From Sinohyriopsis cumingii (taxonomy: Eukaryota > Mollusca > Bivalvia > Unionida > Unionidae), in assembly GCA_028554795.2 (NCBI GenBank), contig CM068825.1, positions 95,597,451-95,661,450 of the forward strand: a stretch of 64,000 nt of DNA, in the 5' to 3' direction. Below are positions 13,698 through 27,300 of this stretch, in pieces (positions within the stretch are counted from its first letter, which is position 1; each line of letters starts with the position of its first letter). A program made the position numbers and the translations under genes. Below the pieces are notes generated by a model, which worked only from the letters and a program-made list of their open reading frames with translations, was not told the DNA's origin and did not search any database.

Positions 13698-13968
13698 TTC
13701 AATTCCCCTTGTCCCTAGACAGACCCAAACTCTATTCCCCATTTTCAATTCCCCTTGTCCCTAGAGTGACCCACGATTTTTCTCCATGTTCAATTCCCCT
13801 TGTCGCCAGAGTGACCCACGATTTTTCTCTATGTTAAATTTCCCTTGTCACCAGAGTGACCCACGATTTTTCTCCATGTTAAATTTCCATTGTCGCTAGA
13901 GTGACCCAGGGGTCTCTGTAATGCTAATTCCCATTGTCGCTAGGGTGACCCCATTTACTACTTATAGC
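13698..13968. repeat. Terminal array of about six 45-bp repeats with internal dyads
   Basis: Units start at about 13698, 13744, 13789, 13834, 13879 and 13924. A typical unit is TTCAATTCCCCTTGTC followed by CTAGAGTGACCCACG and an AT-rich spacer. In each unit the GTC(A/C/G)C and GTGAC arms flank a 4-bp centre (TAGA or CAGA); the unit at 13834 is a perfect GTCAC-CAGA-GTGAC dyad. The array sits where the element ends and is likely part of its terminal inverted repeat. The partner would be beyond the left edge. Confidence 0.75.
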
Positions 13969-14126
13969 TATGTTTGAATAACATGAATGACTCACCACAG
14001 TGTCTAAGAAACTTCCCTAAATGCAAAACTTACCCAAGGTTGGATGGATGCTGTGTATGGGACAGAGAGGTGGACAGTGGTGCAACTAATGCCTCTGCTA
14101 CATGTGTAATCTGGATATAAAACATC

Positions 14127-14906
14127 TTTGCTAGCCAAGGTTCTGATATGTCAACTCTAACAATATCTTGGCACAATTGATCAGATATTCTAGTCCTTTG
14201 TCCTAGCCACATCTCCTGGATCTCAAGAGTTGCCTCCCTTAGTATGTAATGCCAACTAACCATCAGCATGTAATAGAAGTGCATTGTACATTAGTCTAAA
14301 ATGATGTAGGCTATTGACTTCTAAAGGATACTTTAATAAGTTTAACATCAAAAGTATGATTATGTACCAGAGAGAAGCCATTACAAGTGTATCTGAGTGA
14401 AAAGTATTTGTACAAACATAGACCTGCAGTGGAAAATTGCCTATTTATGAATCCATTCAAGTTGTGTGCTCCCCTTGTCTTGATCAAGCAGGAACAGTGT
14501 TAAGATGATCATGTTGTTGTTGTTGTTGTTGTTGTTGTAGGGTTTAATGCCATTTTTCAGCACACGATAGGCTATACATGGCGGCCAGTATTAATGGTGG
14601 AGGAAGAACCTGGAAAACCCCCAGAAAGAACCACTGACCTACGAGAAGCTACTGGCAAGCTTTCTCACATACCCACATTAGCCGAATCCGAGACTCAAAC
14701 CCATGCAGACAGAGGTGAGATGGCAGTGATCCGTAACAGAGAGCGCTTTAGACCACTCGGCCACTCAGGGCCCCTTAAGATGATCAACTTAGTTGTGATT
14801 GGGTGTGGTGACTTACCGCTGCATCCACAGACCCCAAGCAAAGAAATATCTAATCGATTCAGCAAGGTGTAGATAGGGTTAAAATATCAGAACCTTGGCT
14901 AGCAAA
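14127..14906. repeat. Perfect 23-bp inverted repeat flanking a SINE
   Basis: The sequence beginning TTTGCTAGCCAAGG at 14127-14149 recurs exactly as its reverse complement at 14884-14906. The arms are 734 bp apart. They may be parts of a DNA-transposon remnant or a foldback that later received the SINE. Confidence 0.55.
14512..14774 (-). mobile_element. SINE family A, tRNA-derived, copy 1
   Basis: Read on the minus strand, it begins with a tRNA-like head (GGCCGAGTGGTCTAAAGCG A box; GGTTTGAGTCT-type B box), has a body of about 150 bp, and ends in an AAC repeat tail (GTT repeats on plus). A perfect 12-bp target-site duplication TTAAGATGATCA stands at 14500-14511 and 14775-14786. Confidence 0.9.
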
Positions 14907-15234
14907 GACTGGCATAAAAAAAAAAAAAACTAATCACATTTCATTTAGATCCTGTCAAGTAATGACAACAATATCCTGAAGGCAATTTATGAGGCTATGA
15001 TGATAATCCTATCTGCTAATACTGAAGTCAAATAGAGGAACTGATGATTTAAAAAGAACCTTAAAACTAAGTGTTCTAATACCTGCTAAACACTGACTCA
15101 ACAAAAACTGAGTAGATCTTTTTCAGATGTCAATTAAAATGTACCTGATAAAATGAATAATAATAAGTGCATCAAATGAAAAATTCATGTAAAAAGTTTA
15201 ATTTACAAAATCAAAACAATGCACAAAAACCTAC

Positions 15235-15364
15235 CCTCACTTCCACTGGCAATGAAATTTTGATCTAGACCCCCAAAACAGGAGTGTATTGTGTAAAAGC
15301 CTTGCGTCACACCCTGGTACCTGCGTACTAAACATTTGTCCTTCAGATCCCATAGATGTAATCC
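15235..15364 (-). CDS. WDR26: WDR26 exon: WD40 blade with [15 protein letters not shown]
   Basis: AG acceptor at 15365-15366, GT donor at 15234-15233. 130 bp, phase 0 in and phase 1 out. It encodes [32 protein letters not shown] and FIASGSE. This is the last exon visible; the next codon is split, so at least one more coding exon must follow. Confidence 0.95.
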
Positions 15365-18300
15365 CTGTATAAGTAAAAACAAGATGTTTACTCCTAACAC
15401 AAATACCCTCACTAACAGGAGCTCGTTAGTAGCAGCCCATAATATATAGACTGGTATGGAGAACTGATGCAGCGGCAAGGATAGTTAAGAGCCCTGCAAA
15501 GAGATATGGCATGACAGTTAATACAGGCGGATTTGGACAGCATTCAAACCTGTTACCCACTGGATGCAAGTCTAAAAACAGAAAGATATTAATTGTATTA
15601 ATTGACAACATTTAAAGTTTTATATTTTACATTTACTTGTCCCCAAAAAAATCATATTTCTCCTTTCGTTACCATTTTTACTTTTTAACTGGAAAATGCA
15701 TTGCTGAAACCAGTCCAATTTATCAAATTTAAATGACGATTACAGAATACAATTTTAACAAAATAATTTCTGTTTGGTATGGATCAATATACCGAAATTG
15801 CACAAGTTTTTAGGTCTCATCTAATTACAATGATTATGCTCTCATTGCATGATGTCATGTTGACTTGCACCCAATATGCATGAATGGCTTCAACAATACC
15901 TAAACCAATGACAAAGGTAATATGCCCATTAAAAGGGTCAACAACAAAATTTGACAAGCAAATGAAAATAAAAAAAATTCCAAATTGCAATGTGATACCT
16001 TTCTCTTTCAAATATTACTGCATCATATTATGCCTACAATGCATCAATAATATTTCATCAGTGCAAGGGTGAAACAAATTTGATTTCTCTAGATTTGATA
16101 GGGTTACAGATATAAAGGGTGAAACATGCAACTGGCTTAAAACAAAAATTCTCACCATCTAATGAACAAATACATAACCACTCAATCATGCACAGGTAAA
16201 TGTGATCTTGCTTTGGTATGGTAGAGTTACTCTTTATAAGATGTGCTTAAAGACTAATTTTTCTAAGAATAGACATAGTTGGGTCCAAGATATTTTGGGT
16301 GTATAGAAAGGTCAGTGATTAATTTCCATCCATCCAATCGTCTGTCCCTCCATCCATCCATCCATGGATGGATACATACATACATACATACATGCAGACA
16401 GACAGTGTGTGTGTGTGTGTGATTTGGATATTTAATGTAGCTTTAACAATGTTTAAGCCATATCGCTATGATGTCTGCAGTGTGGCAGTTTATAGTGATG
16501 TCTAGTACTGGGGCATCATGCCACAGATATATAGCATGATGTCCTCCCAAAGTCACATTATCCTGACACCAGGCTGACCAGTCCTAACACTAACCTCTTA
16601 ATGCTGAGTGCCAAGCGAGGCGGCTGTTAGTATCATTTTTATAAGTCTTTGGTATGACTCAGCCGGGGATTGAACCCATGACCTCCCACATCAGAGGCGG
16701 ACACTGAAGCAGTCTCCAATCAATCTGAAATATCACTGAAACCAACAAGTAACATAAAAAGTGTATTATCATCTAACTGAACATAGCAATCACGGTAAAT
16801 CTCTGAAGGCATATAAGACAGTAGATTTTCCATCAAGAGGGTGAGAAAGAAGAAAGAAAGAGACAGGTATGCAGAATTTACCTGAGTAGCAACATTGAGT
16901 AATGCTAATCTTCCTGTGTCATTCAATGTGAAAGACATTATTGGGTGCTTCTCCTCAATTCTGAAAGTTAAAAGTTACATACCAGACAATAAAAAAAAAA
17001 CTTACAATTTGTAGTTTTTGAAGTTTGAAACTTCCTCACACTAAAACAATATGCAACAATTAGGAAGATCTGGCAATTCTTTAAATTTTTGGGTACACTG
17101 TAAAATTAATTATGTCTCACTATACATGTATGGCACAGAACTTAATAACCAAGCCAATGAGTGAAGACAGAATTGGAAAGGTCTCAATCTTCAGTTGCTA
17201 ATTACTTAAACAGCACAAATATTTATCCCTCACCTGGTTTACTAATAGAAATTTCACTGTCTGATGATATATAAATAGAGGATATTTGCTTGAAACGAGT
17301 GAATAACGGATATATTTCATTGAGTGGATGAAAAACTCAGCATTGTCACAAGTGGCAAAGCTACGAGTGAAAATACTAGAGTTTTTCACCCACGAGATGA
17401 AATGTATCCGTTATTCACTCATTTCAAGCAAATATTCTTTTTATTTTATGCTCATATACGTTGGCTACCTAAAGTTTGTGACACAGTGAATTAGCAGATT
17501 TCTTAGGTAATGTCAGCTGTTTACCGAACATGTTCTGCTGTGCTATGTGTACCTGCATACAAAATTAGTTCCACATCAGATTAATAAAAATTAACTGATA
17601 TTTCCAGAATAACAAACTACAACTTTCAAGGATAACAGAGAGGGATTATTAATAAGAAAACAACCATAAGCAAAAAGTAGTTCACTGACAGAAAATCAAA
17701 GGGAGGTAAGTATGTACTGACACAAAAAAGTAGTTCCTGTAGTGAAAAAATATTGTTATTTTTCACTACAGTGAAATATCAATCATATTTTAATTAGAAA
17801 ATCAAGTAATTCACTGCTTAGCATAAAATAAAATAGAACTAAAAAAAATGTTCTCACTTCAACCACCATTTTGATCCCAAACAAAAATAAATCTTAATAT
17901 GCAGAAAACATAAACAAAATGAATTCTCACAATTTGATTTCCCGGAGTTCATCAAAGTTGTAACCTCTTATTCTATGATGTGTATCTGCAGCATAAACTA
18001 TTTTTCCATCAGGCTGACATGCTAAACACTGAACCCTGACTCCCTCCCAAGAGTCCAACACGTTGCCATCTAAATCCTGAAATTTTAAGAGGTTACAAAG
18101 GCATAGTTCTTTTTATTCAGTACTGAGATTTGTACCCAGTGCTTAATCTAACATTCAAGAGACTCACCTACAAAATGGCTAAAAAAGGGAGACAATTTTA
18201 TTAAACTACATGCATTCATGTGATGTGACAGAACAGAGATTATGTTAGGGCTGTTCCAGTAAAACATACCTGGGACTCAGGGAAGGTACTTTTCTCACCC

Positions 18301-21300
18301 ATCGATGCAATTTAGAATTTTCTTATTATTTTAATGTCAGTGTTTGAAATCAAAGCACCATGGCATATATTTTTTTAAAACTGCCTTCCCTCAGTAATAT
18401 CCATGTTTAAATGGAACAGCCCTTATGAGTTTTGGTTTCAAATCAGGAGTATTTTCACCAACCTGATTTTCAGCATGCAAATGGACAAAAATGATGAACA
18501 ACTGATCAAATGTTATGTTTTTTTTTATTAAAATATGTACATCATCTCATCACATGAGTTTTTCTCAGTAACATATAACACTGTCCTTTTAGGTAGCACA
18601 GGCATTCGCAGCCTTTCTTTGTAAATCTTTACCTGGATCATATTTGTAGCAATCCTCATCACTGCGGATCTCAACACTTCAACTGCCTGTTGGGGTAGAT
18701 TTAGGTTGTTGACTACCGGCCAGAACTACCTATGATTGGTGCTATCTGGGTGAAAATTTTGGAATTCCTCTTAAAATAAACTTTACAAGAATGTTCAGAA
18801 TGTGTATTCATGTTCCTTTGAACTTATTACAAATGTTTCCAGCCATTATTGAACCAGCCATTATTGAATTTCATGCAACATTCAGGTTGTTTAGGTTATG
18901 GTGTTCTAGCTTTGGGAGAAAATGCATGCTCAGATATCTTGACAAACTTCAATACCAAAGCCAAACTGACCTGGTTCATGTCACTTGAGCTCTTTAATAA
19001 TGACTCATCCAACCATAAACCATTAAACTTCAAACTTTCCCTCATTACTTCTGATCACACATAGTATATTTCATCCCAACAAACTTTAAACAATAAAGAC
19101 AAATCAATCCTGCCAAAAGAATCCAAATAATAGTGTTTTCTGTTGCTGTGAATCATTAGTAATTCAACCATATTCCCTTCCCATCTTTAATCCTTGTCAA
19201 TTTACTACTGACCACACATAGTACAATCCAATGATTATTTTAGGTTCCTGTCTGTAGAATTAGAAATTAAAGTATCATCCTTACCTGCTTAAGACAGGTC
19301 AGTCACATGGTCACAGAAAGCCTTAGTGAAAATATACAAAAATGGAAGCAACATGTATTTTAAAAAATTCAGGTTTTGAAAAATATAATTTTGGATATGC
19401 AAATTTTGATTACTGATGGGAAGGACAGGAGACACCTCTCAACCTACAAGAAAATCTTACACACGTACATCCATTTTCAGTTGTTAATGCCATAATTACA
19501 TAAAAAGGAGAAATCTGATTGCCTGTAAAGGTAAATTATACTCTTAATGTTATAGGTGCACTCCAGTTGGCAGTTGTTTTTTTATCTACTAAGGATTCAC
19601 AAGTTCTAAGCATCAGTCTACCTTCTAGACACTCAGCATCCCTGCATAAACATATTGTTTTGATTTATGAATAGTTTGCTTACTTTTAAATTAATGTTTG
19701 AGAAAAATTGAGTTTGCACAGGGCAGTACTAATCAGAATGCCTAATGCCTAGGATGAATTCAAGTTTGGATCGAACAAGTGGATGACAGCAATAGTTTAG
19801 TCATGGAGAAGTACACTTCTTGAAAAACAACAAGTCAAAATTATTGTTTGCATGGTTGACTTTTTTCAGCACATTAACTTCCAGATCAGCATTTTCTCTC
19901 TATCCATATCCATGCTGCATAAAGTCCTGATTTTGTTTTTAAATGATTCCAATATTGCGCAGAAAATTTAAATTTCCAAAACTTAAACAATGCTTGTTTG
20001 CAGACACATAAAGGCTTTTATTTTATAGCAATTAGAATAATTCAGTGTTTCAACTAAGCATAGGTAATTCAATCAATTTGTAGTGATTGTGTCCAGGGTC
20101 AGATTTCTTCATAACTACTGGCAGTAAGCCAGATCAGTAATAATGTGGTTCATTCAAGCATTCAAAGTAGCGAAAGGCTTGAGCCTAAAAATCCCACTTG
20201 TCACTTTAATCATTCCCCCTCCCTTCCTAATTTATTAACATATTAAAATCCATTCTCAAATTCATATGTGGAATGTTTTATGTTTTCTAAAGTCCCAAGA
20301 TGACACGAACCCTGGTTTAATCATAACACATATACATGAAGCAAATTCCACTAACTAGTGGAAAGTAGTTTTGTAGAGAAAATGGTTAGGTGACAGTGTG
20401 GATAATCTAAATGAGTTAAGTACATTTTTGAAATGGAAGACACAGACACAGAACACTTAAGGTGGAATCCAGACAAGATCTCTGCAAAATAATCTGGCTC
20501 CAACATTCAGCAGAATTCATTCCACTAAACAATTATATTGGCTGCTGATACTCAAATTCTGCTGAGTTTATATCAATACAGAGCTGCATATAATATTCCT
20601 AAAAAAAATCGAATAATAATTAAAGAAATTATTATGTGGAAACAAAAAGTGGCTGGGTCCAACAATCAGGGGCAATAACTCAGCTAAATGATGATGCAGA
20701 CAGAATGTTGACAAATCAAAGTTAAACTTGGGCAAATTGTAATCAGTATAAAGTTGCATAAAAAGGGAGTTATTGAGAAGAAAGGAAAAATGATCAGTCT
20801 GACAATACAAGGCCATAACTCCACTACAATACCAACAATCAAATGAACCGAATCTCATTAATATCAACCTGCCCAATAAATTCATTTGAAATTCAATAAA
20901 GACTTGTTCATGTTTAGATAAAATAGCAGGTGGGTAGGACAATCAGGAGCCATAACTTTGCTAAATGATAAAGAAAGCTGACAAGTGATCTCTGTCAAGG
21001 ATTCATCAATATCAATCTGCAAACCAAATCTGATTTGAATCAGTGTTCTCTCCAATGAGACAGAAAAGGGTGGCATAAAAATGATGTCATCTTTGGTGGT
21101 GGTGGGGTCTTTCCTGTTTCTCTGATCTCTCATCAGACACAAGATTTGGAAGAAAGAGGATGAGACATATGATTGTTTCTCAGGAGAGTAGATGTGCAGA
21201 GAAAGGCATCTCTTTCTACACACTGCAGATTCACAGACACTGCTATAGCATTGGAAGTGTTGAGATGCTCTTTTATACACACCATATAAGTGACTGACTT

Positions 21301-24300
21301 CAGAGATTGCCCATCAGATGGAAAGGTTCAGGCTATGTTCAAGCTGGTGAAAAATGGCCAAGTTGACCATGGATCCTATTGCTATGAAATTCCAAACTAA
21401 ATGTTGTGCATCAAGGAAGGACTTTTGGTCCATACATACAGAGAAAGGTTTGGGCATTTCCAGAAAGGTCTGTTGACACTTGCTTCATCAAACTAACCCT
21501 ATTCACTATGACACTGACAGTCTGGGACTGCTACTGTTGGTCTGGGAATGGGGCATCAATCTCCAAGACCAATTCATAACAGAATCAGGACTGGTGATAT
21601 TTCCATAAGTCTGGTACTCAGAAATGGGAGATGACTCACTGATTCCAATGTAAGTCATAAAAGATACTGGAATCAGAGCTGGGGCTGGAACAGACAATCA
21701 AATGTAGGTACTATCTATGCCTTAAAGTCAATAATGGGTATACCTGAACACACATATTTAAGTTGTAGATAGAATTCTGCTAGATATGGTGTGGTCTGTA
21801 GTTGACATCTGGTTGTGAAAATCTGGTACTTGCTCTCCTAAAACCAGACTTGCATATTTGGGTGTACCTATCTTACCATACATATATGATTTGTCTAGCT
21901 GTCCACCCTACACTAATAATGACCAGGATTACTCAAATTTCTTTTGGACAAGCCAGTTTTCTGCCTTCCAGGATTCAGTCAAAGGACACTATCATCATGC
22001 ACTTCTTCGCTCTCTCAAATGTCTTATCTAGTCGTTTGACAGTGTCAATCTCTCATAGATCCTCAAAGCAGCACAAGCACAAATTACATGTATGGTCTGA
22101 ATTGCACCAAATACAATCTGCACAGGCTGAGTGATTGTCTTCAGCCAGCTTAGACAGCTTTAACACTTCCTACCCCAACCTGACTATGGAAGAGTATGCA
22201 CATCTGCTCCAGTAGTGGATTTGCAAGGAGGTAGATGAACTCACTAATGTTTTATGATTGGTAATGTATTTGAAGAAACAGAAATAGCATGAAACGTATA
22301 CCTGAACACATTACACATACATAAACTTGCACATAATTACAATAGTCATAACCACATAATTACAGATGTTACCCTTGCTAGATTCTAGCCTAAGGATTAA
22401 ATAATGAAAATTGCAGAAAATTATAATAAAAACAGAACAAGTAAAAATTTTGTCAGAAAAAGTTAATGAGAATTTTTTTTATACAACCCAGTTGCAACTT
22501 CTGACACAGAACAACTTTCAGCTACTAGTCAGTGCAACAACTACATTATAAATGTTCATTTATTTCAAAACTTGAGTTGTGTTTTACATTTATGAGCATA
22601 ACATAAAGAATGGTTTGTAATTAGTATGGCTGTTGCAATTATGTGTAAATAACAATTTTGTTTTTATATAAATGTGTACAAAAACTGAGCGGTGTTTTTC
22701 ATTTTATGAGCATAAAATTAATGTTTTGTAATTAGTAGGGCTCTCACATTTAGATGTGCAAATATCACAATTTAATGTTGTCTTATAAACATTAAAAAAA
22801 AACTACTGAGTTTTTTTTATACTTTATGAACACAAAAATGGTTTGTAATTTGTGCAGGGCTGTCATATTAACAGGTGTAAACAACTGCATGTTGTCCTTA
22901 AAGCATGTACAAAATCAATCTTGTTTAAATATGTAAAGTATGTGACCCTTTTATAGTAAAAAAGTCTGTCATGCTGCTAAAAGCAAAATGGCTAACAAAA
23001 TCTATTATGAAGTTTATAAATATTTTACTGTTGAAGAAACTAATTCAAAAAAGATTAACAAAATTTATTCAATAACCAATTAAAGATTTCAAAATTCTGA
23101 CACTTTCTTCCAAGTCAAAAGGAAAGTGGAACAAGTGCACCATAAAACAAGCTATGATTTTTGCATAAGACCCCAAAACCCGTCAGAAAAGTGGAGGGGA
23201 AAGCTTAAATTTTGCATTCAGCTAAATTGCATATATGGTTTTCTAAATCATGTTTTGAATGTTCATGTTGATACATGGTAAATTATGATAAAGCTTTATG
23301 TTGTGAATGTTAGCATTGTAGGTCTTAACTATGAGTGCTTCTAAATCTTCTAAGCTTCACGTGCCATTTTTATTAATCAAAAAGATGGATGTTATGCCAG
23401 GAATGTTTCTCAAACAAATGCATAAAATTAATTAACTTTAGCAAACGATATAGTTATTCTTTATCATCAATGGTAAGGAGACTATGTATCAATTTGAATT
23501 TTCTTTCCAAGATATCCACCTTCATTATAGTCAACAATGAAAATAAAAATATAAGACTGACACTGAAAGAGATTCATTTAAACATTTACATTTTTTGGAA
23601 ACTGTGACAGCCCATATGATAGACACCATTTTAGGGGATTTTGTTTTTCTTGTCAAAATCATGCACTGAATACAAACTTCAAATGTGGTTTTAAAAAGAC
23701 TCTTGGAGAACCATGTACCAATACACACTTTTGTACATTTTCTACCATTACCTTCATGACAACTTTCATTTTTCTTCAAGCTATGTTTTTCTTTTTTGCA
23801 ACCCTCTCAAAATCTAAAAATACAATTCTATTAAAGTCATAGACATCTCAGTAAAATGTCATTTATTGTTAACTTTTACTTCTGTATATTAATGTTTTAT
23901 AATTCACTGAATCTTTTCAAGTAACTGAACTTAAAATAAATGAAACATGAAATTTCATACAAAGACAAATAAACATGTTTATACAATGCTAAAATCAGTT
24001 TGATACACAGGTGAAATGATAATGTCATGAAAGATGTCACAGGATAAATATGACATCATAAAGAATAAAGTCTGGAAAGTAACAGACAATAAAGCCAAGA
24101 GGTAGACAATGGTAAAATTCTCTTAATGATGAAGCAAGAAACTTCTGCTTAAGATTACTAGAGGCAAACTATCAGAAAGTTGAACAATGTATTTATTCCC
24201 CATAGGATATTATGACTGAATGAAAAATATCTTACTTAAATTTGATAGGAAATATTCCTGATGCAAGACATCCTAAGTACTAAATTTGGGTCTGTATAAC

Positions 24301-27300
24301 AAGTATGCACCCAATGCAGACCAAAACATCCAAGTCCACTAAATTTGAAAAATGTAGAAAACTGGAAATATTATTCTAATAGTGCAAAAATATGCATATC
24401 AATGTTCATTTATTGATCTGAAGTGATTTTTACTTAAACATGGTAATAATGTTACTTATAAAAAAGTGAACAAGTTTACAAATGCATAAAAAAAGTAAAA
24501 TCTTATAGTGTGTGTGTGTGTGATTTGGATTTTTAACGTAGCTTTAAAAAAAAATTCAGTCGTATCACTACGATGTCTGCAGTGTGGCAGTTTATAATGA
24601 TGTCTAGCACTGAGGCATCATGCCACAGGCATGTAGCATGATGTCCCACCCAGTCACATTATCCTGACACCACGCCCACCAGTCCTAACAGTAACCTCTT
24701 AATACTGTGCACCGAACAAGGCAGCTGTTTGTACCATTTTTGTAAGTCTTTGGTATGACTCAGCCGGGGATTGAACCCACGACCTCCCGCATCCGAGGCA
24801 GACACTCTAACCACTAGGCCACCGGAGTGGTACAAATCTTATAGTAAAAACAAACTTGCCAATAAAATTTTATTTATGTACTTAAAGTGTTTGTTGCCTA
24901 CCTGTGCTAACAAGACTTTTGTCAACAAAATTCAAGGCCCAAAAATTCCAACAAGTACGAAAAATAAAAATTGCTGCAATGACCTGAAAATCTAATGTGG
25001 TCATGAACATACGGAATATGCATAAGCATACAAATATGCTCGATGAATTTAATTATACTATTTATAGTGGTTTTTGCACAACCTTGCAATTAAGCTTCTC
25101 AGGATGGACATCACTAAATCAAAATGCACCCCCACAATAAGAAATTACTGGTGGGTACGTTCAAGTTTTATTTGGATAGGAGTGTTTAACATACCATTTG
25201 GTCTGTTTATAACAACCCCAAATAATGAAAAAAATTTATAAAAGCAAATAATAACTTTTTACGTTTTACTGAATATCAAATCAAAAATATTTCTCCCGTT
25301 TAAATGAAATTCTATTTAAAATAAAAAAATTTACATGTCCCCTTAGAGTTTCACTACATTTCTGTGATGTCCTTACGCAGTGATAGAACTGTCCTCTGGA
25401 TCCCCCTGTAACAAATTTCTTGCCATCTGTATGCCAGGCAGCACTGGTAAGACTGTCCTCTGGTGAGTGGCTCATCTTCACCTTTAGTTCCTCAGTCTGC
25501 AGTGAGAAAATGGCTCAACCATTACTGCATGGCCAATTTACTAAAATTAAAAATTTTGGTGGACAATGGTGAAAATCAAAACTCACTTAGCTCTTCTTAA
25601 TTTAAAACCATTAAAAAAATTAAATTTGATTTCCATCAATGAAGTCCTTCAATTTTTTTTTAGCAGAACTCACATACATGATATAATGGGGGCATTGTGG
25701 ACATGGGTAATGACTTAAATCCCTCCACAACTATCTTCCATTTTTTAAAACAACAATAATACAAAAAATAACTCTATAAACAGTTCCTGAGCAGAAATAA
25801 AATCTTTTATGTGAGGGAAATGAACAATACATGATGGATATGGGTAACACTATATACCTCCTCCATGGATATTGGGGGGAGGCAAAAATATGTTACTTAA
25901 TTTCTTGATGAAACATTACATGATAGATATGGGTAAAACTAAATGCCTCTTCCATGGATACAATGGGGGCAAGTGGCAAACAGTACATGAGCTTACCTCT
26001 ACATTCCACAGCCAAAGATCAGAGCAGTCGTCTGGACCACAGGCTATAATGTATTTACTGTCTGGACTCCAGGCAATGTAGGACACACCATAGGAATGGT
26101 TCTCAAATGTTTTCTTGTGTCTCAGTTCATGAGTGTTCTAGTGAAGTAAAATCATCAATTTACATACTATATGATCTACCTGAATCATAAGGGAAAGAAA
26201 AAGATTAACAAAGAAATTGTTAAGTGCATGCTTCTTATACAAGAGAAAAAGCCTGTTCAATGAATCATTCCCTATTACTATGATGCAAGTTTACAAGATA
26301 ATAGAAGATAAATTAGGGTGATGAACAGTATAAATGTTGGTTAAAAAACTCAAAGGAAATAAGACTGCACACAGGCTATATTTTAGAATAAATGTTCACT
26401 TCCTTCAAGAAATTTTAACTGCAAGTCACATTTCCTGTATCAAAACGTTCCTTCATGTTATGAACACTGAAGTGACAAACACATACAGGTGAGAGATCAA
26501 AACAACCTATCATAAAATGTTTTATGGTGAACCATTGCAAGAAATGCACTCAGAAAGGTCTTAGTCCTTTAATATGTAGAAGTGGGTTATATAAGTATGA
26601 CCAATTTTAAATTTTGACTGCTGTATCCATAGAGATGGTTCTGTAGGAAGGAGGTTATTTGGCTAAGGTAGGTTTGTTCATATGGAACTTGTTATTGACA
26701 ACATCATTCCATGATGCCTGCCATTTACTAAGAATTTTTTTATACAAGGTTTAAAATCAGTGTATGATTTTTTAAAATCAGATGGCTGTAGAGCCAAGGA
26801 TTTTTTGCAGCATGGTCTGCTTCTGAATAAACTTCAATATGAAATGTACAGTTTGACCCCGCTATAGCATGCTCCGTTATAACACATATTGTAGTGTGGC
26901 TCCAGAAATTTCATATTCATGTATTTTTCTCATACGCAAAAAAAGACTTTCTTAAAAGTATGAACAAAAAAAGGTAAAAAGTTTATTTTCATTTGGAGGG
27001 AGAAGAGATCACTATGAATATTACAAGACGATCGTGGCATGGCTCCTGAAATTTTATATGTATTTTTCACATACACGAAACATATATTCTTAAAAATACG
27101 AAAAATAACGTATAAAAAGTTTATTCAGTGATCGCGTAGGGCTTTGCCAATGTTGCAAACTTGGACTTTTTAACCCTTATTGGTGGCAAAATATAACATC
27201 TGGTGGGTTTTTTTATTGGTGACATTGTTGGCTGTTTAAACTTGCATATACAACCATTGGTTTGGAGTGGCAAAATTCAGAGGCCTCATGAAAGGAAGCC

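Larger units (their letters stand above)
1..13968. mobile_element. Polinton/Maverick (adintovirus-like) element, left end outside window
   Basis: The stretch encodes the diagnostic Polinton set: protein-primed family B DNA polymerase, retroviral-type integrase with chromodomain, FtsK/HerA packaging ATPase, and hexon-like and penton-like capsid proteins, plus small core and membrane proteins. It is compact (genes nearly abut or overlap), intronless and visibly richer in G+C than the AT-rich DNA that follows. Most genes are on the minus strand; two small ones are on the plus strand. The right end is placed at the end of a 45-bp repeat array near 13,968, where host-like AT-rich DNA begins; the exact boundary and the target-site duplication cannot be fixed because the other terminus is outside. 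Integrase, penton and one core gene carry breaks, so this copy is probably not autonomously mobile, while polymerase, ATPase and the visible capsid protein are open. Confidence 0.93.
13969..15234. other. AT-rich host DNA between element and last visible WDR26 exon
   Basis: No exon of the final WD40 blade is seen on the minus strand. The region holds a SINE (14512-14774) inside a pair of perfect 23-bp inverted repeats (14127-14149 and 14884-14906). A minus-strand 84-codon open stretch (14030-14284) is not recognised and has no conserved motif. Confidence 0.5.
18077..25376. other. WDR26 intron, 7.3 kb, repeat-rich
   Basis: AT-rich. It contains a three-unit tandem repeat (22555-22915) and SINE family B copy 2 (24510-24833). 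The 60-130-codon open stretches here have no recognisable domain or conserved splice context, so no further gene is supported. Confidence 0.6.

Noticed and set aside
13698-13968. 45-bp repeats as a CRISPR array
   Set aside because: The units are contiguous and diverged, with no unique spacers, in a eukaryotic element.
14030-14284. 84-codon minus-strand frame as the last WDR26 exon
   Set aside because: It has no WD40 pattern (no WD, GH or SGS-type motif), and no matching acceptor and phase were found.
20568-21280. Two 124-132-codon minus-strand frames as exons
   Set aside because: No recognisable domain, and they are not needed for WDR26 phase continuity; probably chance frames in AT-rich intron.
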